A DNA stretch of 17,104 bases from an uncultured Oscillospiraceae bacterium (GTDB lineage Bacteria > Bacillota > Clostridia > Oscillospirales > Oscillospiraceae): the NCBI GenBank assembly GCA_900762005.1, contig CAAFEV010000089.1, positions 1 to 17,104 of the forward strand. Reading direction: 5' to 3'. Within the stretch, counting starts at the first letter, position 1; every line of letters begins with the position of its first letter. Shown here one piece after another: positions 5,850 through 13,885 of this stretch. Both the position numbers and the translations under genes were made by a program. A model generated the notes under the pieces. It was not told the DNA's origin. It saw nothing but the letters and a program-made list of their open reading frames with translations, and ran no database searches.

Positions 5850-7631
5850 TTAGGATGCCTGTTCAAACTGGCTGTTATACAGCTCTGCGTAAAAACCGTT
5901 TTGTTCCAGAAGCTGCTCGTGTGTGCCGCTTTCCACGATATCGCCGTCACGCAAAACCAAAATCAAATCCGCGTTTTTAATTGTCGAAAGCCGATGCGCA
6001 ATCACAAACGAGGTGCGGTTTTTCATCAGCTCATCCATTGCCCGCTGAATTTTCAGCTCGGTGCGCGTATCGACGGAGCTGGTCGCCTCATCGAGTATCA
6101 GCATCGGGCGGTCGGCAAGCATGGCGCGGGCAATCGTAAGCTGCTGTTTTTCACCCTGCGACAGGCTCACGCGCTCATTGAGCACGGTGTCATAGCCCTT
6201 GGGCAGGGTGCGTACAAAGCGGTCAAGTCCGACAGCCTTGCAGGCGCGTTTCATGTCCGCCTCGCTCACGCCCTCGGAGCAATAAACCAGATTTTCGCGT
6301 AACGTGCCCTCAAAAAGCCAAGTATCCTGCAGGACCATACAGAACTGGTCGTGTACCTCTTGTCTCGTCATCTGACTTATCGGAAGGCCATCTACCCGTA
6401 TTTCGCCCTCTTTAAGCTCATAAAACCTCATCAAAAGATTGACCAGTGTTGTTTTTCCCGCGCCCGTCGGCCCGACGATTGCGATTTTCTGTCCCGGCTT
6501 CGCCACGGCGGAGAAATCCCGGATAATTGTTTTTTCCGCGTCATAGCCGAACCGCACGTGTTCAAACCGCACCTCACCTTTCGTCTGCTTCAACTGATTG
6601 CGCGGTTTTTTTGACTCGTCGGATAATTCCTCCGCATTCAAAAATTCAAACACGCGCTCTCCCGCCGCAGCGGCGGACTGCATCGACTGCATCGCCTGCG
6701 CAATCTGACTCATCGGCTGTGTAAACAGGCGGATATACATCATAAAGGCGACAATCGTGCCGAACTCAATGCTTCCCTTCATCACCAAAAGCGCACCGAC
6801 AACGCACACAGCAACATAGCCGAAATTGCCGATGAAATTCATAATCGGCATCATCATCCCGGAAAGACTCTGCGCAAAAAAACCGCTGTTTTTCAGACTG
6901 TCGTTGTATCTGACGAAGCGTTCGCGCTCCTCCGGCTCCGCGTTATAGGCGCGCACGACGGTATGCCCCGCGTAAATCTCTTCAATATGCCCGTTCAGCT
7001 TGCCGAGGTCACGCTGCTGGCGGAGAAAGAATTTTTGTGACCGTCCCATAATCAGCCCGATGAGCACAAAGCCGAGCACGCTTGCCAGAACCGCCGCGCC
7101 GGTCATCAGAAAATTGTTTTGCAGCATCATCACCAGTGCGCCGACCATTTGTGTTACGGTGGAGACGAGCGTACCGATGCTCATATTCATCGACTGCCCG
7201 ATGGTGTCCACGTCATTGGTCACACGCGAGAGAATATCGCCCGTCTCGTTATGGTGAAAAAAGCCCATCGGCAGACGATTGATTTTTGTGGAAATATCGC
7301 CGCGCATCCGCTTGGTAATTCGCTGCGTCACGCCTGCCATTACCCAGCCCTGTGCATAGGAAAGCAGGGTGCCGCCGGCGTAAAAGGCAATCAGGAGCAC
7401 AGCAATGCGCTTGACGGCGGAAAAATCGATGCTCGACATCATACCGCGAACAATTACATTTGTCAGCTCCTTAAGCTGCTCCGGGCCGAGTAAAATCAGC
7501 ACAGTCGAACCGATTGCGCACAAAAGCGCAATCAGCATTCCCGGCAGATAACGTTTGCAATAGGCGAGCAGACGTTTCCATGTTCCGCCGAAGTCTTTTG
7601 GCTTTTCTGCGGGTCTTATTGGTCTTGACAT
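5850..7631 (-). CDS. ABC exporter half-transporter, catalytic partner of a heterodimer
   Basis: The 593-residue protein has a six-helix ABC type-1 transmembrane domain (~residues 20-320) fused to an ATPase domain. It has Walker A GPTGAGKTT (387-395), Q-loop Gln435, Walker B LILDE with the catalytic Glu515, and H-loop His546. The signature reads LSQGE (490-494) instead of LSGGQ. Start choice: a longer frame opens at 7718, but the ATG at 7631 has AAGGAGGAG 9 nt upstream and gives a normal N-terminus, so I use it. It overlaps the preceding exporter gene by 16 nt, indicating translational coupling. Heterodimeric exporters of the BmrCD/LmrCD/TM287-288 type pump drugs, peptides or lipids; the substrate here is unknown. 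The family is certain and the pairing very likely. Confidence 0.95.
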   Translation of the reverse strand: MSRPIRPAEKPKDFGGTWKRLLAYCKRYLPGMLIALLCAIGSTVLILLGPEQLKELTNVIVRGMMSSIDFSAVKRIAVLLIAFYAGGTLLSYAQGWVMAGVTQRITKRMRGDISTKINRLPMGFFHHNETGDILSRVTNDVDTIGQSMNMSIGTLVSTVTQMVGALVMMLQNNFLMTGAAVLASVLGFVLIGLIMGRSQKFFLRQQRDLGKLNGHIEEIYAGHTVVRAYNAEPEERERFVRYNDSLKNSGFFAQSLSGMMMPIMNFIGNFGYVAVCVVGALLVMKGSIEFGTIVAFMMYIRLFTQPMSQIAQAMQSMQSAAAAGERVFEFLNAEELSDESKKPRNQLKQTKGEVRFEHVRFGYDAEKTIIRDFSAVAKPGQKIAIVGPTGAGKTTLVNLLMRFYELKEGEIRVDGLPISQMTRQEVHDQFCMVLQDTWLFEGTLRENLVYCSEGVSEADMKRACKAVGLDRFVRTLPKGYDTVLNERVSLSQGEKQQLTIARAMLADRPMLILDEATSSVDTRTELKIQRAMDELMKNRTSFVIAHRLSTIKNADLILVLRDGDIVESGTHEQLLEQNGFYAELYNSQFEQAS

Positions 7632-9376
7632 ACGTCCAACTCCTCCTTTGAAAGCTGAGAATAAGCAATGTCGCGGTAATCGGCGCAGGTTTTCATCAGC
7701 TCCGCATGGGTGCCGCAACCAACCAGCTCTCCGTCGCTCAACACTAAAATTTGATCTGCGTCGCGCACCGTGCCGATGCGCTGTGCCACAATCAATCTTG
7801 TTGCGCCGTGCGCCTGCCGCTCTAATGCGGCTCGGACGGCGCGGTCGGTTTTAAAGTCGAGTGCGGAAAAGGAATCGTCGAACAGTAAAATTTCCGCACC
7901 GCGTGCTACGGCACGCGCAATGGAAAGACGCTGCTTCTGTCCGCCGGACAGATTTGCGCCGCCCTGTGCCACATAATGATTGGCATTCATCTCGCTGACG
8001 AACTGCGTTGCCTGTGCGGTTTCCAGCGCGGCATCGATTTCTTCCTGCTGTGCCTGCGGTCTGCCGCTGTCGCCGAAAGCAATATTGCTCTCAACTGATC
8101 CTGAAAAGAGCGTCGCCCGCTGGGAAACATAGCCGATTTGATTGCGCAGGCTCATCTGCGTGTATTCGCGCACATCTGCGCCGCCGACCAGCACCTGCCC
8201 CTGCGTTGCGTCATAAAAGCGCGGAATTAAATTTAAAAGGCTGCTCTTACCGCTGCCGGTCGCACCGATAATCGCCACGGTCTGCCCAGGCTGTACACTG
8301 AACGAAATGTGCTTAAGCACATCCTCCTCCGAATTCGGATAGCGAAAGCTGACATTGCGGAATTCTATGGTACCCGGCACAGGCGGCACGGTACGCTGCC
8401 CGTCAATAATGGTCGCCTTTGTCTGCAAGACCTCCATGATGCGCTTTGCCGCCACCGACGCACGCGGCAGCAGCAGGAAGATGACCACCAGCATCATAAA
8501 GGACATGACCACCTGCATTGCGTATGAGGAAAAAACAATCATATCCGAGAACAAATCCGGACGCAGCGGCATGGCGGCATTCTGAATCAGATACGCACCA
8601 ATCCAATAAATTGCCAGTGAAAGTCCGTTCATCACAAGCCCGATTGTCGGCATCAGCACAGCCATTGCCCGTCCGGTAAACAGGTGGGTGTTTGTCAGCG
8701 CAGCGTTTGCCACCTCAAATTTTTTCTCCTGATAAGCGTCGGCGTTGTAGGCACGAATGACGGGCAGGCCGTTCAGATTTTCGCGTGTTACACGGTTTAA
8801 ATCATCCGTCAGTACCTGCAAACGGCGGAATTTCGGCAGCACCAGCAGCACGGCAACCGTCATTACGCACAGCAAAACTACCACTGCCGCGCCGACCGAG
8901 AGCGTCCACTCAGACCGCTTGTCGGCGATTTTCGCAATTGCCCACACCGCCGTCACAGGTGCCTGTACAATCACGCGCAGCCCCATCACAAGGAACATCT
9001 GTACCTGTGTCACATCGTTTGTCGAGCGCGTAATCAGGCTTGCGGCGGAAAAGCTACTCAGTTCCTGCATGGAAAAGGACATCACGCGGTCATATAGCCG
9101 CAGACGCAACGACGCGCCGAAGGCTGCTGCAATTCTCGCCACGCAAACCGTCGCTGAAGCGGCGGCAGCCAAACTGCCGAACGCACACAGCAGCATTTTT
9201 CCGCCGGAGGAGAGAACGGCACTCATCGCACTGTCGGACGTCTGTACCAAATTGGTAATTTCCTTCATATAGTCCGGAATTTTCAAATCCAGCCACACCT
9301 GCGCTAAAATCAGTAAAAACGCAACGCCAGCCAAGCTCCATTCCCGTTTTGAAAAATATCGAATAATTTTCAGCAT
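7616..9376 (-). CDS. ABC exporter half-transporter, degenerate-site partner
   Basis: The 586-residue membrane protein has an ABC type-1 transmembrane domain (~10-310) plus an ATPase domain. Walker A is GATGSGKSS (371-379), Q-loop Gln419 and the signature is a canonical LSGGQ (476-480). Walker B reads LLFDD (Asp501 in place of catalytic Glu) and the H-loop His is replaced by Gln532. These substitutions are typical of the non-hydrolysing site in heterodimeric exporters; the partner next door supplies the matching atypical LSQGE. The ATG is preceded by AGAAGGGA. It is the first gene of the apparent three-gene operon and lies just after an extended -10 promoter. A short Cys-containing hydrophilic tail (KEELDVCQDQ) ends the protein. 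The likely role is multidrug or peptide/lipid export, which the sequence does not specify. Confidence 0.95.
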   Translation of the reverse strand: MLKIIRYFSKREWSLAGVAFLLILAQVWLDLKIPDYMKEITNLVQTSDSAMSAVLSSGGKMLLCAFGSLAAAASATVCVARIAAAFGASLRLRLYDRVMSFSMQELSSFSAASLITRSTNDVTQVQMFLVMGLRVIVQAPVTAVWAIAKIADKRSEWTLSVGAAVVVLLCVMTVAVLLVLPKFRRLQVLTDDLNRVTRENLNGLPVIRAYNADAYQEKKFEVANAALTNTHLFTGRAMAVLMPTIGLVMNGLSLAIYWIGAYLIQNAAMPLRPDLFSDMIVFSSYAMQVVMSFMMLVVIFLLLPRASVAAKRIMEVLQTKATIIDGQRTVPPVPGTIEFRNVSFRYPNSEEDVLKHISFSVQPGQTVAIIGATGSGKSSLLNLIPRFYDATQGQVLVGGADVREYTQMSLRNQIGYVSQRATLFSGSVESNIAFGDSGRPQAQQEEIDAALETAQATQFVSEMNANHYVAQGGANLSGGQKQRLSIARAVARGAEILLFDDSFSALDFKTDRAVRAALERQAHGATRLIVAQRIGTVRDADQILVLSDGELVGCGTHAELMKTCADYRDIAYSQLSKEELDVCQDQ

Positions 9377-9421
9377 AGCATTCCCTTCTCAAAATACATA
9401 CACAATTATATTTAGTATTCG

Positions 9422-9430
9422 ATTATAGCA
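9422..9430 (-). promoter_or_regulatory. Extended -10 promoter of the ABC exporter operon
   Basis: The minus strand reads TGCTATAAT here, a perfect extended -10, about 45 nt before the first exporter start codon. The region 17 nt further up (TTTCTT) is a poor -35, as expected for extended -10 promoters. A second possible -10 (TATAAT at 9405-9410 with TTGTGC as -35) overlaps it. I see no clear operator, and no regulator gene lies nearby. Confidence 0.65.
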
Positions 9431-9489
9431 CAATTTCTTGCGAAAAGAAACGCAGAAGGAAAAAACTTACAAAAACTTTATAAATGTGT

Positions 9490-9517
9490 ATAAAGAACCG
9501 GAGGCGTTTGCCTCCGG
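9490..9517 (-). terminator. Hairpin terminator after hemW
   Basis: CCGGAGGC (9498-9505) and GCCTCCGG (9510-9517) form a perfect 8-bp stem with a 4-base loop. On the minus strand it is followed by TTCTTTAT, an imperfect U-tract. It sits 8 nt after the hemW stop codon and probably ends the long recF-hemW transcript. Confidence 0.75.
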
Positions 9518-9525
9518 CTGTGTTG

Positions 9526-10728
9526 TTATCTCTTTTTCGCCAGTGGTGTCGAGCGTTCCTGCAGCTCCTGCAGTGCCACAATAATACGATTGGAAACCAG
9601 CCATCCGCGCTCGGTCAGACGCCAGCGATCTTTGATAAACTCGGCATAGCCGTTCTCGGCAAACCGCTCCATTGCTGCCTGCAACGGCGCAAACGGCATC
9701 AAATACTGCCGCTCGTACTCTGCCGCGTTGATGCCCTCATAGGTGCGCAGCCGCAGCATGACATACTCGCCTGCACGCTCTCTGGGCGGAAGCTCCTCGC
9801 ATTCGGAGAGAATTTCCCCTTTTTTCGCAATCCCGTTGATATAGCCGCGCAAATCAGTCACAATTGTAAAGCGTTTTCCGCCGAAATCACTCGCAGCTGA
9901 GGGACCGAAGCCCAGATACTCTCCGCCGTTCCAATATTTTCGGTTGTGGCGCGAGGAAAAGCCCTTCTTGGCAAAATTTGAAATTTCGTAATGCACATAG
10001 CCGCGGTCCCGCAGAATTGCCGAAGCATCCAAATACATATCCGCCTGCTGATCCTCATTCGGCAAATTTGCGCAGTCGCGGTAGCTGTACAGGGGTGTGC
10101 CCTCCTCAACCTTGAGCGCGTAGCAGGAGATGTGCTCCGGACGCAGTGACAGGACATTTTCCACCGTATGCTGCCAGCCGGTGCGCGACTGATTCGGCAA
10201 CCCATACATCAAATCCACCGATATATTCGTAAAGCCTGCCTTCCGTGCGCGCTCAAACGCCTGCCTCGCCTGTTCATAATTATGCGGCCTGCCCAGCCGC
10301 TTGAGCATTTCGTCGTCATCAGACTGCACACCAAGAGAAAGCCGGTTAAAGCCAGCGTGCACCAGTCGCTTCAAGCCCTTCTGTGTCACGCTGTCCGGGT
10401 TCGCCTCCAGCGTCACTTCGGTGTCTACGCTCAGGCGGAAATTGCGGTGAACCTCATCCAAAATTTTTTCCAGATTCTCTGCGCCGAAAAAACTCGGTGT
10501 GCCGCCGCCGAAGTAAACCGTGTCCACCAGATGCTCACCGGTCAGCCGCCCCGCCTCACGCAGATGGTCGGCAAGTGCCTGTAAATAATCGTCCGTGGTA
10601 CGCCGGTCACGGCTGCCGCCGAGGGAATAAAAGTCGCAGTATTCGCACTTGCTCTTGCAGAACGGAATGTGAATGTAAATGCCGAGCTTGTGCTCCTCTG
10701 TGTTGCCTCTCGAAAGGAAAAATGCCAT
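9526..10728 (-). CDS. hemW: HemW-type radical SAM protein (heme chaperone, HemN-like)
   Basis: The 400-residue protein starts YIHIPFCKSKCEYCDF, giving the radical-SAM CxxxCxxC cluster at Cys24, Cys28 and Cys31. VYFGGGTPS (71-79) is the SAM-binding glycine motif. YEISNFA and HNRKYW are typical of the HemW branch, and a C-terminal HemN_C domain follows. HemW proteins were long annotated as oxygen-independent coproporphyrinogen III oxidase; characterised members bind and deliver heme, and lack the extra Cys of true HemN. Whether this organism makes or uses heme cannot be seen here. GGAGG lies 7 nt before the ATG, and the gene begins 3 nt after the stop of the upstream membrane-protein gene, so it is co-transcribed with the gyrase genes. 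Confidence 0.94.
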   Translation of the reverse strand: MAFFLSRGNTEEHKLGIYIHIPFCKSKCEYCDFYSLGGSRDRRTTDDYLQALADHLREAGRLTGEHLVDTVYFGGGTPSFFGAENLEKILDEVHRNFRLSVDTEVTLEANPDSVTQKGLKRLVHAGFNRLSLGVQSDDDEMLKRLGRPHNYEQARQAFERARKAGFTNISVDLMYGLPNQSRTGWQHTVENVLSLRPEHISCYALKVEEGTPLYSYRDCANLPNEDQQADMYLDASAILRDRGYVHYEISNFAKKGFSSRHNRKYWNGGEYLGFGPSAASDFGGKRFTIVTDLRGYINGIAKKGEILSECEELPPRERAGEYVMLRLRTYEGINAAEYERQYLMPFAPLQAAMERFAENGYAEFIKDRWRLTERGWLVSNRIIVALQELQERSTPLAKKR

Positions 10729-10731
10729 CGT

Positions 10732-11349
10732 TTAGCCTCCGATTTTCTCTTGCAGGAAGGGCAAAAAGTCCTCTGCCCTGCCCACAGTAAAGCCGGACTT
10801 TTCAAGGAAAAACCAGAGCGTCCGATTTCTTTTAATCAAGATTAAATGCTCCGTCTCCACGATGCGCGACAGGGCGGAATAGCCCTCCTGCTCCACATCG
10901 TCCAGCTCCTCGACGCTCTGCGCCAAAGAATGCTCAAAAAACTCCAGAGTCAGATGCAGTTCCCGTGTACCGTAGCGGGCAAGCATCGACTGCTCCCACT
11001 TTTTCAGCGAAACCTTCGGCATCAGGAACTTCTGATAGGCGAGGAAGGCACCGACCATCAGCATCAAAACGGAGTAAAACAGATAGGTGCTGCTCCGCGT
11101 TGTAACATACACATACACGCAAAACCCTGCCATTGCGGCAACCAGCACCAGACAGATATAAGTTAGCCACTTTGCCGATTTTGGCGCAAGTGCAGTGGAG
11201 GCCTCTAATTGGAGCTGCGCATTCAGCGTCGTCTTGACCACAAAGCGCGGCGGAATCACCTCAGCGGGTTGTTCTTCCGCTTCGGCGGCAAGCAACTCAC
11301 GCTCCTCTTCTTCAGTCAGCTCGGTGCGTTCTTCCATGTCGGATGTCAT
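10732..11349 (-). CDS. Two-pass membrane protein with YcxB-like C-terminal domain
   Basis: The 205-residue protein has an acidic, Glu-rich N-terminus (~1-30) and two adjacent hydrophobic segments (~61-82 and ~86-106). The cytosolic C-terminal part (~130-200) contains a Y-SRIVET--LILI pattern like the YcxB domain (PF14317), a family of unknown function. The start ATG overlaps the gyrA stop as ATGA, and its ribosome binding site AAGGAGG lies within the last gyrA codons, so translation is coupled to gyrA. hemW follows after 3 nt. No enzyme motif is visible. The membrane topology is clear; the YcxB assignment is from pattern memory and needs a profile search. Confidence 0.75.
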   Translation of the reverse strand: MTSDMEERTELTEEEERELLAAEAEEQPAEVIPPRFVVKTTLNAQLQLEASTALAPKSAKWLTYICLVLVAAMAGFCVYVYVTTRSSTYLFYSVLMLMVGAFLAYQKFLMPKVSLKKWEQSMLARYGTRELHLTLEFFEHSLAQSVEELDDVEQEGYSALSRIVETEHLILIKRNRTLWFFLEKSGFTVGRAEDFLPFLQEKIGG

Positions 11350-13853
11350 TGGACGTCCTCCTTCTCGATTTCGGGAGCTTCCTCCTCGGTCTTTTCAGTT
11401 GCCTGCACCGCGCAGACACAGTTGCCATCCTCGACACGCATCAGGATAACGCCCTGCGTGTCGCGCCCGTAAATGCCGATGCTGCTCACGGGCATTCGGA
11501 TAATGATACCGCCGGACTCAATGAGCAGAATGTCATCCGTTTCATCGACCACCGTTGCGCCCGCGACCAAGCCGGTTTTCTCGGTCAGGCGGTAGCTCTT
11601 GCGCCCCTTGCCGCCGCGGCTCTGCACATCATCGCCGCGCAGATATTGTGCAACTGCCGTGCGCTTTCCGTAGCCGCGCTCGGTCACGGAAAGCAGGGTT
11701 TTTCCCTCTTCCGCCACTGCCGCACCAACCACGCAATCGCCGTCTCTCAGTCGGATGCCACGCACTCCGGTCGCCATGCGGCCCATACAGCGCACATCGT
11801 TCTCATCAAAGCAGATTGCCATGCCGTTTTTCGTGGCAAGCAAAATGTTGTCGTGCCCTGTGGTTTTCATCACGGAAATCAGCGCGTCGCCCTCGTCCAG
11901 ATTCAGCACGCGGATACCCGCCTTTCTTGCGGTGTATGCCTCACTGAGCTGCAAGCGTTTCACCGTGCCGTTGCGCGTAACCATCATCAGATACTCGTCA
12001 TCGGCAAACTCCCGCGTCAGCAGCATTGCCGTGACCGTCTCGCCCTCCTCTAATGGCAGCACATTGACAATGTTCGTGCCCTTGGCGGTACGTCCTGCCT
12101 CGGGGATTAAATACCCCTTGCGACGGTGTACACGTCCGGTATTTGTGAAAAAGAGCAGATAATCATGGGTTGAGGCAACGAACAGGCTCTTGATGTAGTC
12201 CTCTTCCTTCAGGCTCTGCCCGGAAACGCCGCGCCCTCCGCGTCGCTGACTGCGGTAGGTATCCACCGGCAGACGCTTAATATAGCCCGCGTTGGAAAGC
12301 GTGTAGCAACAGGCTTCTTCTTCAATTAAATCCTCGTCGTCGATTTCATCTTCAACGTCCTGAATTTCCGTGCGGCGCGTGTCGCCGTATTTATCGCGCA
12401 CGGCGGTTAATTCGTCGCGCACAATTTCTTTCACCAAATTCATGTCGTTCAAAACGCGCTGATAAAATGCAATTTTTTCTTCTAACTCTTTGTACTCTGC
12501 AAGTAATTTTTCTTTCTCCAGACCTTGCAGACGCTTGAGCTGCATATCCAAAATTGCCTGTGTTTGCACCTCGCTCAGACCGAAGCGCGTCATCAGATTT
12601 TCCTTCGCGTTGTCATAGGACGAGCGGATAATTCTGATAACTTCGTCAATATTATCCTGCGCAATCAGCAGTCCTTCGAGCAGATGCGCCCGCTCCTGCG
12701 CCTTTTTCAGATCAAACCGGGTGCGGCGGAGGATGATGTCCTCCTGATGTGCAAGATATTCGTCTATAATCTCGCGCAGAGAAAGCACCTTCGGCTGACT
12801 CTGATTTTTCACCAGTGCCAGTAGATTTGCCGAGAAGGTCGTTTGCAGGGCAGTCTGTGTAAACAGGCGGTTGAGCACCACCTGCGCATTTGCTTCCCGT
12901 TTCAGCTCAATGACAACGCGCATACCGTTGCGGTCGCTCTCGTCGCGGATGTCGGAGATGCCCTCGAGCCGCTTTTCATTGACCTGATCTGCCATGTTCT
13001 TAATCAGCATCCGCTTGTTAACCTGATACGGAATTTCAGTGACGATAATCCGCTGGCGGTTCTGACCGAATTCCTCGATATCGGTACGCGCACGCATGGT
13101 AATGCGTCCGTGACCGGTGGCATAGGTGCTGCGGATGCCGGCTCTGCCTAAAATCAGACCGCGGGTCGGGAAATCCGGGCCTGTGATATGCTCCATCAAA
13201 TCCGCCAGGGTCGCCTCGGGATTATCGAGCACGCACAGGCAGGCGTTAATAACCTCGGTGAGGTTGTGCGGCGGAATGTTCGTCGCCATACCGACGGCAA
13301 TGCCGCTTGAGCCGTTGACCAGCAGGTTCGGAAAGCGGCAGGGCAGCACACGCGGCTCCTTGCGCGTCTCGTCAAAGTTGGGATCCCAGTCCACGGTGTC
13401 CTTTTCCAAATCCCGCAGCATTTCGGCGGAGATTTTAGAAAGCCGTGCCTCGGTGTAACGGTAGGCAGCCGGGGGGTCGCCGTCCACGGAGCCGAAGTTG
13501 CCGTGTCCGTCCACAAGCATATAGCGCATGGAAAAATCCTGCGCCAGACGCACCAGAGCGTCATAGACGGAGCCGTCGCCGTGCGGGTGATATCTGCCAA
13601 GCACATCGCCGACGCAGGTTGCCGACTTCTTAAACGGCTTGTCCGAGGTCAGTCCGTCCTCGTACATTGCATAGAGAATGCGGCGGTGAACCGGCTTCAG
13701 ACCGTCGCGTACATCGGGCAACGCACGGCCGACAATTACGGACATCGCGTATTCCATATAACTGGTTTTCATTTCATGCACAAGTTCGGAAGAGACGATT
13801 GCCTGCTCCGGAAAACGGATTTCCTCCGGCTTGTAGTCCTTATTATGCGCCAA
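11346..13853 (-). CDS. gyrA: DNA gyrase subunit A
   Basis: Type IIA topoisomerase breakage-reunion subunit; with GyrB it introduces negative supercoils. YAMSVIVGRALPDVRDGLKP (35-54) is the hallmark N-terminal motif. The catalytic Arg132-Tyr133 lies in AYRYTEARL. The quinolone region reads HPHGDGSVYD (89-98), with Gly94 at the Escherichia coli Ser83 position and Asp98 at Asp87. A GyrA box QRRGGRG (536-542) in the C-terminal pinwheel domain marks it as gyrase rather than topoisomerase IV. An acidic tail (EEEAPEIEKEDVQ) ends the protein. At 835 residues it has a normal length. The start codon is TTG (13851-13853), with AAGGAGG 7 nt upstream; the next in-frame Met is residue 28 and would remove conserved sequence. 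It starts 32 nt after the gyrB stop. Confidence 0.98.
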   Translation of the reverse strand: MAHNKDYKPEEIRFPEQAIVSSELVHEMKTSYMEYAMSVIVGRALPDVRDGLKPVHRRILYAMYEDGLTSDKPFKKSATCVGDVLGRYHPHGDGSVYDALVRLAQDFSMRYMLVDGHGNFGSVDGDPPAAYRYTEARLSKISAEMLRDLEKDTVDWDPNFDETRKEPRVLPCRFPNLLVNGSSGIAVGMATNIPPHNLTEVINACLCVLDNPEATLADLMEHITGPDFPTRGLILGRAGIRSTYATGHGRITMRARTDIEEFGQNRQRIIVTEIPYQVNKRMLIKNMADQVNEKRLEGISDIRDESDRNGMRVVIELKREANAQVVLNRLFTQTALQTTFSANLLALVKNQSQPKVLSLREIIDEYLAHQEDIILRRTRFDLKKAQERAHLLEGLLIAQDNIDEVIRIIRSSYDNAKENLMTRFGLSEVQTQAILDMQLKRLQGLEKEKLLAEYKELEEKIAFYQRVLNDMNLVKEIVRDELTAVRDKYGDTRRTEIQDVEDEIDDEDLIEEEACCYTLSNAGYIKRLPVDTYRSQRRGGRGVSGQSLKEEDYIKSLFVASTHDYLLFFTNTGRVHRRKGYLIPEAGRTAKGTNIVNVLPLEEGETVTAMLLTREFADDEYLMMVTRNGTVKRLQLSEAYTARKAGIRVLNLDEGDALISVMKTTGHDNILLATKNGMAICFDENDVRCMGRMATGVRGIRLRDGDCVVGAAVAEEGKTLLSVTERGYGKRTAVAQYLRGDDVQSRGGKGRKSYRLTEKTGLVAGATVVDETDDILLIESGGIIIRMPVSSIGIYGRDTQGVILMRVEDGNCVCAVQATEKTEEEAPEIEKEDVQ

Positions 13854-13885
13854 TGTTGTTCCTCCTTTTCATCAAACAGTCCCGC

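Noticed and set aside
7632..7718. N-terminal extension of the second exporter subunit (start at 7718)
   Set aside because: The ATG at 7631 has an excellent ribosome binding site and gives the normal N-terminus; the extension would overlap the upstream gene by over 100 nt.
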